Part shown: positions 33,817-43,014 of the stretch, one piece after another
How the letters are laid out: each line of letters begins with the position of its first letter
How positions within the stretch are numbered: position 1 is the first letter of the stretch
Source: a virus
Virus record (IMG/VR): IMGVR_UViG_3300021087_000009
Coordinates: 1 to 64,000 of that record
Reading direction: 5' to 3' (one strand)
DNA length: 64,000 nucleotides
The notes under the pieces: model-generated
Seen by the model: only the letters and a program-made list of their open reading frames with translations
Told to the model about the DNA's origin: nothing
Databases searched by the model: none
Made by a program: the position numbers and the translations under genes

Positions 33817-34029
33817 ATGGCAGGGTATAAAAGTACAAGAGGTACTAAATCAGTTAACAATAAAAAATATTATAATGTTACAGACGCAGAAGGTAATGTA
33901 ACTCCATATGAAGTTAAACCTACAATGTTTGTAAGTTCTAATGGTAAGAAGAAACTTTGTGGAACAGCTAACGGTGAATTGATAGTCGATTCAGAAGGCA
34001 CTCCTATACCATTTAGAAGCATTGGTTAA
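33817..34029 (+). CDS. Small hypothetical protein
   Basis: 70 aa, Lys/Gly/Thr-rich and beta-like (KKYYNVTDAEGNVTPYEVKP, KLCGTANGELIVDSEGTPIP). It lies 10 nt downstream of speD with an AGGA site. No family recognised. Confidence 0.6.
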   Translation: MAGYKSTRGTKSVNNKKYYNVTDAEGNVTPYEVKPTMFVSSNGKKKLCGTANGELIVDSEGTPIPFRSIG

Positions 34030-34037
34030 TTTAATTA

Positions 34038-34262
34038 TTATCTATTAAAACTATCAGGTTGTGATACATTCCCAGCAATCTCACGTCCACGATTATCAAC
34101 TAGTTCGTATTCTAGCATCATCTTATCGCGGATATTTGTAATGTGAGCTTGTTCGAATGCAGAGATGTGAATGAAAACGTCCTTGCCGCCATCATCTGGC
34201 GTAATAAAACCGTACCCCTTCTTAGCATCAAACCATTTTAGGGTTCCTGTGATTCTACTCAT
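34038..34262 (-). CDS. Cold-shock-domain protein (copy 1)
   Basis: 74 aa from the ATG at 34262. The CSD is plain: [20 protein letters not shown] (RNP1) and KDVFIHISAF (RNP2). It binds single-stranded RNA or DNA as a chaperone. The upstream leader (34274-34302) has mutually exclusive hairpins that cover or free its ribosome-binding site. Confidence 0.92.
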   Translation of the reverse strand: MSRITGTLKWFDAKKGYGFITPDDGGKDVFIHISAFEQAHITNIRDKMMLEYELVDNRGREIAGNVSQPDSFNR

Positions 34263-34273
34263 ATTTTTTATAA

Positions 34274-34302
34274 TTCCTCGTGTCACGAGGAACTTTCCCT
34301 CG
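34274..34302 (-). promoter_or_regulatory. Alternative-hairpin leader of cold-shock gene 1
   Basis: On the minus strand, CGAGGGA, TTCCTCG(TG), and (CA)CGAGGAA follow one another. The last contains the GAGGAA ribosome-binding region. TTCCTCG can pair with upstream CGAGGGA (site free) or with downstream CACGAGGAA (9 bp, site hidden). This is the layout of a thermosensor or switch. Confidence 0.55.
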
Positions 34303-34314
34303 TCAGTAATAATT

Positions 34315-34333
34315 ACTGATAATATTTATCAGT
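34315..34333 (-). promoter_or_regulatory. Perfect inverted repeat with embedded late-promoter motif
   Basis: ACTGATAA-ATA-TTATCAGT on the minus strand; it contains ATAAATA. It may be the late promoter of cold-shock gene 1 or a weak terminator of gene 2. Confidence 0.45.
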
Positions 34334-34354
34334 TTCTAGTAATTTTTAGATGAT

Positions 34355-34564
34355 TTAATTAGACTGTAAATTAACTGCCGCTGGGCCTTTTGCGCCTTCT
34401 TGTATGTCAAACGTTAATGCTTGACCTTCAACTAAATTGTTCATACCTGCATCTCTTACTGCCGATGTGTGTACGAAAATATCTTTACTTCCATCTTCCG
34501 GTGTAATGAATCCGTAACCTTTTACGTCATTAAACCATTTTACTTTTCCGTTCATTGTACTCAT
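34355..34564 (-). CDS. Cold-shock-domain protein (copy 2)
   Basis: 69 aa, CspA-like: [20 protein letters not shown] and [10 protein letters not shown]. Only about 60% similar to copy 1 by eye. Its leader contains a long hairpin (34598-34646) below a late-type promoter motif. Confidence 0.93.
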   Translation of the reverse strand: MSTMNGKVKWFNDVKGYGFITPEDGSKDIFVHTSAVRDAGMNNLVEGQALTFDIQEGAKGPAAVNLQSN

Positions 34565-34597
34565 ATTGTTTCTTTGTTTCCTTTATTGTTTATTGTT

Positions 34598-34646
34598 ACT
34601 ATACAAACATAGTACAATTCAATACTGTACTATGCTTGTGTATAGT
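34598..34646 (-). promoter_or_regulatory. Long hairpin in the leader of cold-shock gene 2
   Basis: Two arms of about 20 nt (ACTATACAAACATAGTACA against the complementary downstream arm) with only a few mismatches and a loop of about 9 nt. It lies between an ATAAATAATAAC promoter motif and the ATG. Confidence 0.55.
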
Positions 34647-34660
34647 TATTATTTATTAGT

Positions 34661-34837
34661 CTATAGTGAATTCTTTCTTTCTTGAATTTCTGCTCTTCGA
34701 CCCTTAGCTAATTTGCCAAGATTACCTAATGCCTTGCGGGCTCTTGCCGCCGAGGCTTTTACATTCTTTTCTTCGAATGATGCGTGTTCTTTTAAATACG
34801 CTTCGTATTGCTCTACGATTTCTTCATGCTTTGACAT
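34661..34837 (-). CDS. Small basic helical protein
   Basis: 58 aa. It begins MSKHEEIVEQYEAYLKEHAS and ends with an Ala/Arg/Lys-rich part (SAARARKALGNLGKLAKGRR), reminiscent of small DNA-binding proteins. A GGAGA-type site precedes the ATG. It lies upstream of the cold-shock genes. Probably a nucleic-acid-binding protein, from composition only. Confidence 0.65.
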   Translation of the reverse strand: MSKHEEIVEQYEAYLKEHASFEEKNVKASAARARKALGNLGKLAKGRRAEIQERKNSL

Positions 34838-34938
34838 ATATCCGTCTCCTTAGTTAAAAATTTATATCGATATGTACTATTATGTATGTTTAAATGCAGG
34901 TTCTATTATAAAATGTGGCTTTAAAGTAGTTAAAATGG

Positions 34939-36189
34939 CTAAGATATCTTTTTTGGACGAAATATTCTAAGCATCATAGTATTATGTGGCGTACCTTTAC
35001 TATAGTTATATGCACCTTTACCACCTTCCTTCCCTTTAGGGTTATAAGGACTTGGTGACGTTCCTGCCCAATTATGGCTAACTGTTCCGCCTGCTGGATT
35101 ATTTTCTACCAATGTAGTAAGAGCATTAGCATTTTGATTCCCTCCAACAAAGGACATAAGTTGGGCATCTGAGTCATTACTATAAACAAAATTTACGTGT
35201 GAAGATGACCAGTAACACATGTCTCCACATTTTGCCTCTCTAAAATCAGTAATTTCTGTTGACTCATATTTTGCTTGTTTTGTTATTAAATGTTTTGCAG
35301 TAGCACTTTGTAAATATCGATAGCCTGCCTTCTTTAAAACAAAATTAAGGAAGCCCATACACCAAGCAGTTTGATCAGTATACCAGTTATTTGCATTTAC
35401 ATATCCAATGTCTTTCCATATTCCTAAAATCTTTTGATTTTGAAATTCGCCTTCCATGTCAGCAGTTCCATCAGGTTTCTGATAGCGATGCTTATTACTA
35501 ACAGCACCAAAGTATGGAAGTTTTCTAAGACCAGTTTTATTTTTACTTGTTTTTGGAGCATCATATACTATACCTTTTTCTAACCATAAGCCTGCTTTAG
35601 CTTCTATTAGAAATTGATCTAAAATCCCGTCGAAGGGATGACATAAGTCTTCATGTGTTTGAGCTGGTTCATTTTCTATTGCAATAGGCTCTACTTCATT
35701 TATATCAGGTGTAGGAACATGTTTGACTGTTAGTTCTTCAGCACTAACTGGATCTGGAACTTCATGTATAACTTCTGCTGGTTCTAATGGTACTGGTGGT
35801 GGATAATGTGCTGGATTAAATGGTTCTCGTATTATAAGTGCCGCCCGTGCTTCGATTTTTACTATTACAGGTGGCGGAAGAACTACTACAGGATCACTAG
35901 TTGGATCACCTGTGCATACGTCTGGAGATCCCCCGTCTGTATCTGGGCCACAATGTGGTGGAACAGGACAAAGAGAATCTGCATTTGCTGTATCTGGTGT
36001 ATGATTTACTGTAAGAATGTTATCAGCATATACTTCATTTGAATGAGCTATCAAGGCACCGTCGCCATGTGAATTAGGATCGGCGTCAACTGATACTAGC
36101 AAATTATTAGCATAGACATCAGTATTGCCAGCTACAGTTGTTGTCGCCCCACAAACACGAGGATCTGTATCTCTGTGTATATCTGCCAT
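34939..36189 (-). CDS. PAAR-like spike tip fused to an amidase/CHAP-type domain
   Basis: 416 aa. The N-terminus shows a PAAR-type repeat pattern (CGATTTVAGNTDVYANNLLV, DPNSHGDGALIAHSNEVYADN), suggesting a baseplate spike tip. A Pro/Val-rich linker follows. The C-terminal domain resembles the TIGR02594/CHAP amidase family: Cys277 in TAWCMGFLNFVLKKAGY, GDMCYW, and His331 in SSSHVNFVY. It could both pierce and digest the cell wall at infection. The ATG follows an ATAAATA element by 5 nt. Confidence 0.75.
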   Translation of the reverse strand: MADIHRDTDPRVCGATTTVAGNTDVYANNLLVSVDADPNSHGDGALIAHSNEVYADNILTVNHTPDTANADSLCPVPPHCGPDTDGGSPDVCTGDPTSDPVVVLPPPVIVKIEARAALIIREPFNPAHYPPPVPLEPAEVIHEVPDPVSAEELTVKHVPTPDINEVEPIAIENEPAQTHEDLCHPFDGILDQFLIEAKAGLWLEKGIVYDAPKTSKNKTGLRKLPYFGAVSNKHRYQKPDGTADMEGEFQNQKILGIWKDIGYVNANNWYTDQTAWCMGFLNFVLKKAGYRYLQSATAKHLITKQAKYESTEITDFREAKCGDMCYWSSSHVNFVYSNDSDAQLMSFVGGNQNANALTTLVENNPAGGTVSHNWAGTSPSPYNPKGKEGGKGAYNYSKGTPHNTMMLRIFRPKKIS

Positions 36190-36194
36190 ACTAG

Positions 36195-36201
36195 TATTTA
36201 T
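36195..36201 (-). promoter_or_regulatory. Late-type promoter element, leaderless
   Basis: ATAAATACTAGTATG on the minus strand, identical over 15 nt to the element of the fibre gene at 3843; the ATG is the start codon. Confidence 0.68.
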
Positions 36202-36513
36202 TTAAACGATAAGTGACGGCTTTTCTGGTACTACTAATGATGATGTTTGTTGACGGTATGCATCGGCAAAATCTTCTCTTGTAATTGTAATTAATGTAAT
36301 TGAGTCGTGTCTAATAGTATAGGATTTACCAACTTCAGCAGTAAACAAGAATTGTTGTAATCCAATACCTTTTTCAGTAGCAACTATTGTTAAAGGTGTA
36401 CTAACTTTAACCATGCTTTCGTTTTCTTCTTCTAACTTACCAACTAGTTCTTCGCCGGATTTTAGTTTTATAGTAACTACATCATTTACTTTATAATTTG
36501 TTTCAATTAGCAC
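36202..36513 (-). CDS. Sm/Hfq-like beta-barrel protein
   Basis: 103 aa. VNDVVTIKLKSGEELVGKLE followed by VKVSTPLTIVATEKGIGLQQ has the bent-beta LSm layout (K-S-G-E-E-L-V-G-K-L). Possible RNA-binding or baseplate role; phage Sm-like proteins of this sort are poorly understood. Confidence 0.6.
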   Translation of the reverse strand: MLIETNYKVNDVVTIKLKSGEELVGKLEEENESMVKVSTPLTIVATEKGIGLQQFLFTAEVGKSYTIRHDSITLITITREDFADAYRQQTSSLVVPEKPSLIV

Positions 36514-36528
36514 ATTTAACCCCTATTG

Positions 36529-36804
36529 TTAGTTATCACGCCACATGTCGTGATCTTGATAATATTGTTCAAGTTCTTGATACCCGCCTACATACTTACC
36601 GTGTAAAATAATTTGTGGTGCAGATTTTGGCCTAGGCATACCATTTAAATCAAACTCTTCAAATAGTCGTTCAACAGTTATGTCTTTACCGATTATTATT
36701 TCAATATAAGGAATCCTAGAATTACTTAGTAAATCTTTAGCTTTAGTACAGTAAGGACAGTTAGGCTTACTATATATTACATTTGGCAACTTCTCTTGTG
36801 ACAT
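36529..36804 (-). CDS. Glutaredoxin
   Basis: 91 aa from the ATG at 36804; the longer frame overlaps the zinc-ribbon gene too far. CPYC (KPNCPYCTKAKDLL) is the redox site, and GMPRPKSAPQIILHGKYVGG gives the cis-Pro and GG motifs. It would reduce the ribonucleotide reductase encoded next door. Confidence 0.93.
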   Translation of the reverse strand: MSQEKLPNVIYSKPNCPYCTKAKDLLSNSRIPYIEIIIGKDITVERLFEEFDLNGMPRPKSAPQIILHGKYVGGYQELEQYYQDHDMWRDN

Positions 36805-37003
36805 GATCGTTCTTCTCCGTATATTTGTCCCAAACATTCTTCCATATATGTTGACAACGGCAACAATTAAATGTTTGTATTACTTTATTATTAACTTCCT
36901 CTAAACTAAATCCGCAATTTTTAGAAATATGATTCTCTTCATACTCTTTACATTTTGGACATTCTTGAAACGGTATAATATGGTAATTCCCGTTAAACGC
37001 CAT
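36770..37003 (-). CDS. Zinc-ribbon-like protein
   Basis: 77 aa. Two Cys pairs, CPKC and CCRC (in FNCCRCQHIWKNVW), fit a zinc ribbon similar to those in TFIIS-like or transcription proteins. It overlaps the glutaredoxin gene by 35 nt. Possibly a small transcription or redox accessory. Confidence 0.6.
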   Translation of the reverse strand: MAFNGNYHIIPFQECPKCKEYEENHISKNCGFSLEEVNNKVIQTFNCCRCQHIWKNVWDKYTEKNDHVTREVAKCNI

Positions 37004-37037
37004 TATCTTCCTTTATGACTAGAGTGTTATTAGATCT

Positions 37038-37412
37038 TTATTCTTTTGGTATACTCCATCTTGTACGTATGTCTTTAAAGCTAAGAATGACAATTGCAGA
37101 AGCAATAAGAACTATTGAGAATGATTCATAAACTAATGCAGTTGGATCCATTTCTTTTCCTTGTAATATTATTTGGCGGGCTAATGCAGTTATGGCAATC
37201 AAAAGTGGTAAATGTATGCTTATAGATTGTTCTTGCCAAAAGACTCGAACCATAGCTACTACTTCTAAATATAAAAACATTAATAGCAAATCAGCCAAGG
37301 ATACTGTTTGATGTACAACTATTGATTTTAACTCAATGCCTACAGCTATTATAGTACTCGTTAAAATAATACTTAACAAACCTAATTGTAGATACTTTGT
37401 AATCTTTTCCAT
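37038..37412 (-). CDS. PsiE-like phosphate-starvation-inducible membrane protein
   Basis: 124 aa with four membrane spans (LLSIILTSTIIAVGI, LLLMFLYLEVVAMVRVFW, IHLPLLIAITALARQIIL, VLIASAIVILSF). The segment YLEVVAMVRVFW and ARQIIL match the PsiE family (PF06146), usually controlled by Pho. A PiT-type transporter occurs at 55723. Confidence 0.75.
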   Translation of the reverse strand: MEKITKYLQLGLLSIILTSTIIAVGIELKSIVVHQTVSLADLLLMFLYLEVVAMVRVFWQEQSISIHLPLLIAITALARQIILQGKEMDPTALVYESFSIVLIASAIVILSFKDIRTRWSIPKE

Positions 37413-37418
37413 ATTGTA

Positions 37419-38534
37419 TTATAGTTTAAATCCCTTTAATTTATCTTGTGTTGCTTCATCTACGTCGTGTTTTATACCACCGATGATATAGCTTTCTATC
37501 TCCGTTTCCTGCGGGGCCACTTGTAGTCCCGAACTACTCAACCAATGTTGTGTCCAGGGTAATGGGTTTGTATTCAGTGGGCGGTCATAAAGCGTTTTAT
37601 AACCTAACGCTTTTAATCTTCTATTAGCAATATATTCAACGTAAGCATGTAATAAGTTTTCATTTAATCCAATAATAGATCCTTGTTGAAATAGATAGTT
37701 AGTCCATGCTTTTTCTTCGTCTACACAAGCCTTCCACATTTCATATACTTCTTCTTCACACTCAGCAACGATACTTTGCATTTCTTTATCGTCTTCACCT
37801 TTCATCCAATGTTTAAGTACATGGCTTGTAAGGTTTAAGTGTGTTGCTTCATCTCTAGCAATTAAGGAAATAATCTTAGCTGAGCCTTCCATCATTTTTA
37901 ATTCACCAAATGCAAACGTACATGCAAACGATACATAAAAACGTAGTCCTTCTAAGATATTAACATTCATCATTGCAAGAAATAGTTTCTTTTTAACTTC
38001 ACGCATTGTACCTTTTTTATGATGCATAAAATTATCAACAGCAAGTGTAAACTCGTCATAGTTTTTTGTAACACTTTCTGCTCTTTTAATAATTTCTTTA
38101 TCGTCTAAGATCGTATCTAGTATTTCTGTAGGATTAGCATATACATTCTTCATAATATGTGTGTATGCTCTACTGTGAATAGATTCAAAAAAGTCCCAAG
38201 TAATAATGCACCCTTCTAATTCTGGCAGTGAAACATAAGGCAAGAAAGCTAATGCTGGTCCTCTACCTTGTACACTATCTAATAGAGTTTGATACTTTAA
38301 GTTACTAGTGAAGATATGTTTTTGTTCTGGTCTAAAGTTTTGAAAGTCTGAACGATCTTTTTGTAGACTTACTTCTTCTGGCCTCCAAAAGTATCCAAGC
38401 ATAGTTTGATTAAGTTTATCAAACTCAGGAAATTTAAATACATCGTACCGTTGTACATTTTGTGCTTCACCAAAGAACATTGGCTGTTTAGTGAAATCGA
38501 TTTTTTCTTTATTGAATACAGTTTTAGAAGTCAT
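37419..38534 (-). CDS. nrdB: Ribonucleotide reductase class Ia, small (beta) subunit
   Basis: 371 aa. Iron ligands are visible in WDFFESIHSRAYTHIMKNVY and DEATHLNLTSHV. It supplies the tyrosyl radical for NrdA and makes dNTPs for phage DNA. It is 18 nt downstream of nrdA and close to glutaredoxin. Confidence 0.96.
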   Translation of the reverse strand: MTSKTVFNKEKIDFTKQPMFFGEAQNVQRYDVFKFPEFDKLNQTMLGYFWRPEEVSLQKDRSDFQNFRPEQKHIFTSNLKYQTLLDSVQGRGPALAFLPYVSLPELEGCIITWDFFESIHSRAYTHIMKNVYANPTEILDTILDDKEIIKRAESVTKNYDEFTLAVDNFMHHKKGTMREVKKKLFLAMMNVNILEGLRFYVSFACTFAFGELKMMEGSAKIISLIARDEATHLNLTSHVLKHWMKGEDDKEMQSIVAECEEEVYEMWKACVDEEKAWTNYLFQQGSIIGLNENLLHAYVEYIANRRLKALGYKTLYDRPLNTNPLPWTQHWLSSSGLQVAPQETEIESYIIGGIKHDVDEATQDKLKGFKL

Positions 38535-38551
38535 TTTATAATCCAGTTAAT

Positions 38552-40879
38552 TTATATTACGCAACTCTCACAGTCTTCTTCGGATTGCTTTGTAATGTCG
38601 AGTTGAGGTTGAAATGAATTAGGTGTGCTTTCGGAAGCGACTTCTATCGGAGTTTCAGTTGCATCAACTTTGAAGTCGTATGTGTTTTGATAATAAGATG
38701 TTTTCCAACCTAGCTTGTATGTCATTAGCATATCTTGAATCATAGTACTCATTGGTACTTCGTTGTTTTCAAAGTGTGTAGGATTGTAACTCCAGTTACC
38801 ACTAATAGCTTGGTCGAAGAATTTTTGCATTACAGCAACAATATTAATATAGCCTTCGTTATCAGGCATATCCCATAGTAGGGTATAGTAATTTTTTAAA
38901 GTTTGATATTGTGGAACAATTTGCTTAAGAGGCCCTTTTTTTGATTTCTTAACAGACAAGTATCCTCTAGGCGGTTCGATTCCGTTTGTGGCATTTGACA
39001 CAATGCTACTGCTCTCTGATGGCATTTGTGCAGACAACGTTGAGTGCCGTAGGCCATGTTTTCTAATATCTTTGCGTAAAGTATCCCAATCATATTTTAA
39101 TGTTATATTGCATACTGCGTCTAAATCCTTCTTATAATGATCAATGGGCAATAGTCCTTGTGAATATTTAGTACGATTGAAGTACTCACATTTTCCTTTT
39201 TCAACAGCAAGGTTGTTAGAAGCTACTAATAGATAGTATTGAAATGCTTCTGTTAGTTCGTGTACTTTTGTTAATGCTTTTTTGTCATTATACTTAACTT
39301 GATTCTTTGCTAGATAGTGTGCTAAACCAATATATCCAATACCTAAAGATCTACGTGCTTTTGTGCTTATTTCAGCCGCTTTTACAGGATACCGTTGGTA
39401 ATCTATAATTTCATCTAATGATCTAACTGCTAGTTCACATAGGTTTTCTAATTCTTCTAGTTGATTAATTTTACCAACATTAATAGCAGAAAGAATACAT
39501 AATGCAATCTCACCCTCTTCGTCGTCAATGTGTTGTAACGGTTTAGTTGGTAGTGTAATTTCTTGACATAAGTTACTCATATAAACAGTATCAGTAAAAG
39601 AACTATGCGTATTACAATGGTCAACATTCATTATATAAATGCGACCAGTTTCTGCTCTTTCTTTGATTACAGATGAAAAAAGATCCATTGCAGGAATTTT
39701 CTTTTTTCTAAGTGAAGTTTTACGTTCATACTTTTCATAAAGTTCTTGGAATAAATCTTGGTCAGTAAAAAATGCTTCATATAAATCTGGCACATCATGT
39801 GGTGAGAATAGAGTAATATCTTCATTTTTTAATAATCGTTCGTACATCAATTTATTCATTTGAATTGAATAATCTAATTTACGGACACGATTATCTTCAG
39901 TACCCTTGTTATTTTTTAATACAAGAATATCTTCAATTTCTAAATGCCATAAAGGGAAGTGCGTTGTTGCACTACCACCACGTACTCCGTTTTGAGTACA
40001 GCATCTTACAGTTGCTTCGAACTTCTTAAGAAACGGAATCACACCTGTGTGAGCAACTTCACCACCTCTAATTTTAGAATTAATAGCTCTTACTCTACCC
40101 GCATTGATTCCGATGCCGGCCCTTTGGGCAGTATATCTACCAATCGACATATCACTAGCAAAAATACTATCAAGGGTATCGTCACTATCGACAAGAACGC
40201 AAGAAGCAAACTGTCTAACAGGGGTACGGACACCAGCCATGACTGGCGTCGGGATATTGATTTTAAAAAGTGAGGTCGCATCGTAATATCTCCTTACATA
40301 ATTTAAACGATCCTTTTCTGGATACTCAGCGAACAATGTTGCCGCTATCATCATATACATAAATTGTGGAGACTCAAAAATTTCTCCAGTGCTTCGATCT
40401 TGACAAAGGTATTTGTCTACAATTTGTCTTAGACCTGCATAGGTAAAATTTTCGTCTCTCTGATGTTTAATAAATTTGTCAAGAGTTTTAATCTCGTCAG
40501 AAGAATACTTTTCTAAAATAGCTTTATCATATACTCCACGTTTAATATTTTTATCAATCATTTCTTGTAAAGTAATTGGTTTGAAATGACCAAACGCTTC
40601 TTTGTATATTGGATAAAGTAATAATCTTGCCGCGGCAAATTGATAATTAGGAATATCTAAAGTAATTAAATCATTTGCTGACCTAATTAAAATTTCTTGT
40701 ATTTCGTTTGTTGACATTCCATCATAAAATTGAATATTTGCATTCATTTCAATTTGTGATGCACTTACATTTGCTAGTCCTTCACATGCCTCTTCGACTA
40801 CGAAGTGTATTTTATTTACATTAAGTGGTACTAATTTTCCATCTCGTTTTTGAATCTTTATTCCTACGCCGTTTGACAT
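38552..40879 (-). CDS. nrdA: Ribonucleotide reductase class Ia, large (alpha) subunit
   Basis: 775 aa with an N-terminal ATP-cone (GIKIQKRDGKLVPLNVNKIH), the catalytic core (FASCVLVDSDDTLDSI, NLCQEITLPTKP, MPSESSSIVSNATNGIEPPR) and the C-terminal redox pair ECSC-like CESC in SEEDCESCVI. It reduces NDPs to dNDPs. Forms one transcript with nrdB. Confidence 0.97.
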   Translation of the reverse strand: MSNGVGIKIQKRDGKLVPLNVNKIHFVVEEACEGLANVSASQIEMNANIQFYDGMSTNEIQEILIRSANDLITLDIPNYQFAAARLLLYPIYKEAFGHFKPITLQEMIDKNIKRGVYDKAILEKYSSDEIKTLDKFIKHQRDENFTYAGLRQIVDKYLCQDRSTGEIFESPQFMYMMIAATLFAEYPEKDRLNYVRRYYDATSLFKINIPTPVMAGVRTPVRQFASCVLVDSDDTLDSIFASDMSIGRYTAQRAGIGINAGRVRAINSKIRGGEVAHTGVIPFLKKFEATVRCCTQNGVRGGSATTHFPLWHLEIEDILVLKNNKGTEDNRVRKLDYSIQMNKLMYERLLKNEDITLFSPHDVPDLYEAFFTDQDLFQELYEKYERKTSLRKKKIPAMDLFSSVIKERAETGRIYIMNVDHCNTHSSFTDTVYMSNLCQEITLPTKPLQHIDDEEGEIALCILSAINVGKINQLEELENLCELAVRSLDEIIDYQRYPVKAAEISTKARRSLGIGYIGLAHYLAKNQVKYNDKKALTKVHELTEAFQYYLLVASNNLAVEKGKCEYFNRTKYSQGLLPIDHYKKDLDAVCNITLKYDWDTLRKDIRKHGLRHSTLSAQMPSESSSIVSNATNGIEPPRGYLSVKKSKKGPLKQIVPQYQTLKNYYTLLWDMPDNEGYINIVAVMQKFFDQAISGNWSYNPTHFENNEVPMSTMIQDMLMTYKLGWKTSYYQNTYDFKVDATETPIEVASESTPNSFQPQLDITKQSEEDCESCVI

Positions 40880-40935
40880 GTGCTTTAATTTTCCTTTGCT
40901 TTAGTTCTTGTTAATTTAGTAAATGATAATTGTAT

Positions 40936-41361
40936 TTATTGTAACCGTGGCATCTTGTAAATTCGTTGTGGTATAATTGTTGTGGGCAATTCATTTTTTT
41001 GAATAACTCCATCATAATTATAGCACAAAACTTTAGACTCAATGTGCAAAGGGTATAATAATTCTTCATTTACCTTGTCTATACTGATATGTATCTCAAA
41101 CTTGGAATCTTTAAACCTATCGGTTAACTGTAGAGTGTAACAGGTTCCTAAGGTTAACATAAAATCACAATACTTATCATGATCTAATAACTCCCATGGA
41201 GTAGGCCAAATAGCTTGATTCCATGGATCCGTACTTAATTTACACCGCTTTTTGGTATTATAATAATCAATAACGTCTTCGAAGGGTTTAATACTCTTTT
41301 CTAGTTTAGAACGAAAATCGTTCCAACGCTTTAATTTAATCTCGAATAATTCGTCTAGCAT
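40936..41361 (-). CDS. Hypothetical protein (tail-associated by position)
   Basis: 141 aa, Trp/Tyr-rich (DPWNQAIWPTPWELLDHDKY, CDFMLTLGTCYTLQLTDRFK). It lies between the tailspike gene and nrdA, 3 nt from the spike stop. No family recognised; the WPTPWELL segment resembles phage proteins often beside structural genes. Confidence 0.6.
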   Translation of the reverse strand: MLDELFEIKLKRWNDFRSKLEKSIKPFEDVIDYYNTKKRCKLSTDPWNQAIWPTPWELLDHDKYCDFMLTLGTCYTLQLTDRFKDSKFEIHISIDKVNEELLYPLHIESKVLCYNYDGVIQKNELPTTIIPQRIYKMPRLQ

Positions 41362-41364
41362 TAA

Positions 41365-42993
41365 CTATGACTTATACTTTACCTTAAATATTATGTTACC
41401 TGTATCAGCTGTAGTAGAGTTTAACATCTCTACTATGGTTGTGTCAACTATTGTGTCGCCATTTTCATCAGTAAGACTTGCTCTAAATTTTATGTTAGTT
41501 TCAAAAGTTGAACCACCCAAGTAACTATGATCATCTGTTAGTGTTGCTGTTCCAGTTGAACGGTTAATTAAAATTTCCAAAGTGCCTTGTCTTACAGCAT
41601 TTACGGCTGAAGATCTATATATGTAATCAATATAGATTGTTCGATCAGCTTCGGCTGGTGCCCTTAATACTCTAGTGTATGAGTTATATTGAACAACTGG
41701 AATATTATATGAGTATTCCATATCGTAAATAGCAGGCCCTTCAACTTCTGGTACATAAGGAAATCCAGAAATTAATGATTGGTCATATGTTAAACGTCTA
41801 GTTCTGTCAAAGTAATCATTTGTTGAAATATTAGTATATGCTGTACCAAAGGAATATTTAATAATTGAATGTGAAGCATTTCCTTCTGTACCGCCATTAT
41901 TTCCCACACCAATAAAAGTGTTATGTGTGCTTGTATTATTATTACCTATATGAATCCAAATACCTTGTTTATCAATGTCTTGGAATTTACAATTACTAAT
42001 ATTGTTATTAATTGGACCTGTTAACATACCTGCGGCATTAATAACAGTACCGTCACCAAACACAATACCATATCCTAATGTTTCAAAAACACATTTGTCC
42101 CATAAGTTATTTTCAATATCATATTTAGATTCAATACCTCTAGCAAAGCCTTTGATAGAGATATTTTTAAAAGTATTCCTAATTGAATTAACAGAAGTAC
42201 TTAATGCTCCCATGTAAATACCAACTTGATTAACAAGATGTCCTGCTCCACTAGTCCAAGGACCATTAATAATAATATCTTCAAACGTACTTTCTCTACA
42301 ACTTTGTATTTTTAAGCCAACATTATTACTTGTAGTCTTTATAGTCATACCCTTAATTGTAATGTGTCTTGCTTGATTTAATGTTGTACTTGTAGCATCT
42401 AATGCCGGTGATCCCGGAGTACTGCCACTATTTACAGTTTCGAATATAGGTTGATCTACTGTTTGTGTAATAATAACTTTATCGCTACCAGCACCTACTA
42501 TAGTTGCATGTGGAGGTACTTTTAGTGAAGCTGAAATTGTGTAATCACCTGCTGGAATTGTTAACGCAACTCTACTTGCTGTACTACCTTTAGTAGCAGT
42601 ATTAATATATAATTGATCAATTGCCTGTTGTAATTTTACTGTTTGATCTGTTGCGTCACCTAACGCACCAAAACTCTTAACACTAACAGCTTCATCTAAT
42701 CTGTCTTGTAATGTTCTAGTAACAGGAAGTGTTGGTGTTTCTCCTGTCTGCATAGTTGCAATTGGTTTTTGATACTGATACTGATCAGCAAATGTAAAAA
42801 GATTGTCATGTTGTGTTAATATTTTACTATTACCAACTGACGGAGATCCTTCAGATACTGAGCCATTACCTATGTAAAGTTCACGAGTATCTACGGCCCA
42901 ACCTAGTTCTCCACCTGCTAATTGCGGAATCCCAGAGCCTACGTTCTTTTGACCTCTTCTAATTTGTATACGACTGATCTGGACTATTGCCAC
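41365..42993 (-). CDS. Tailspike-like protein with beta-helix (pectate-lyase-type)
   Basis: 542 aa, GTG start with AAGGAG 6 nt upstream. The N-terminus (AIVQISRIQIRRGQKNVGSG, LAGGELGWAVDTRELYIGNG) is the usual phage fibre head-binding domain. VSVKSFGALGDATDQTVKLQ and IPAGDYTISASLKVPPHATI mark the start of a right-handed parallel beta-helix (Pectate_lyase_3-like). It may bind or degrade a surface polysaccharide. Late-type promoter at 43015-43021. Confidence 0.85.
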   Translation of the reverse strand: MAIVQISRIQIRRGQKNVGSGIPQLAGGELGWAVDTRELYIGNGSVSEGSPSVGNSKILTQHDNLFTFADQYQYQKPIATMQTGETPTLPVTRTLQDRLDEAVSVKSFGALGDATDQTVKLQQAIDQLYINTATKGSTASRVALTIPAGDYTISASLKVPPHATIVGAGSDKVIITQTVDQPIFETVNSGSTPGSPALDATSTTLNQARHITIKGMTIKTTSNNVGLKIQSCRESTFEDIIINGPWTSGAGHLVNQVGIYMGALSTSVNSIRNTFKNISIKGFARGIESKYDIENNLWDKCVFETLGYGIVFGDGTVINAAGMLTGPINNNISNCKFQDIDKQGIWIHIGNNNTSTHNTFIGVGNNGGTEGNASHSIIKYSFGTAYTNISTNDYFDRTRRLTYDQSLISGFPYVPEVEGPAIYDMEYSYNIPVVQYNSYTRVLRAPAEADRTIYIDYIYRSSAVNAVRQGTLEILINRSTGTATLTDDHSYLGGSTFETNIKFRASLTDENGDTIVDTTIVEMLNSTTADTGNIIFKVKYKS

Positions 42994-43014
42994 GTTTCAA
43001 CTCCTTGTTTTATA

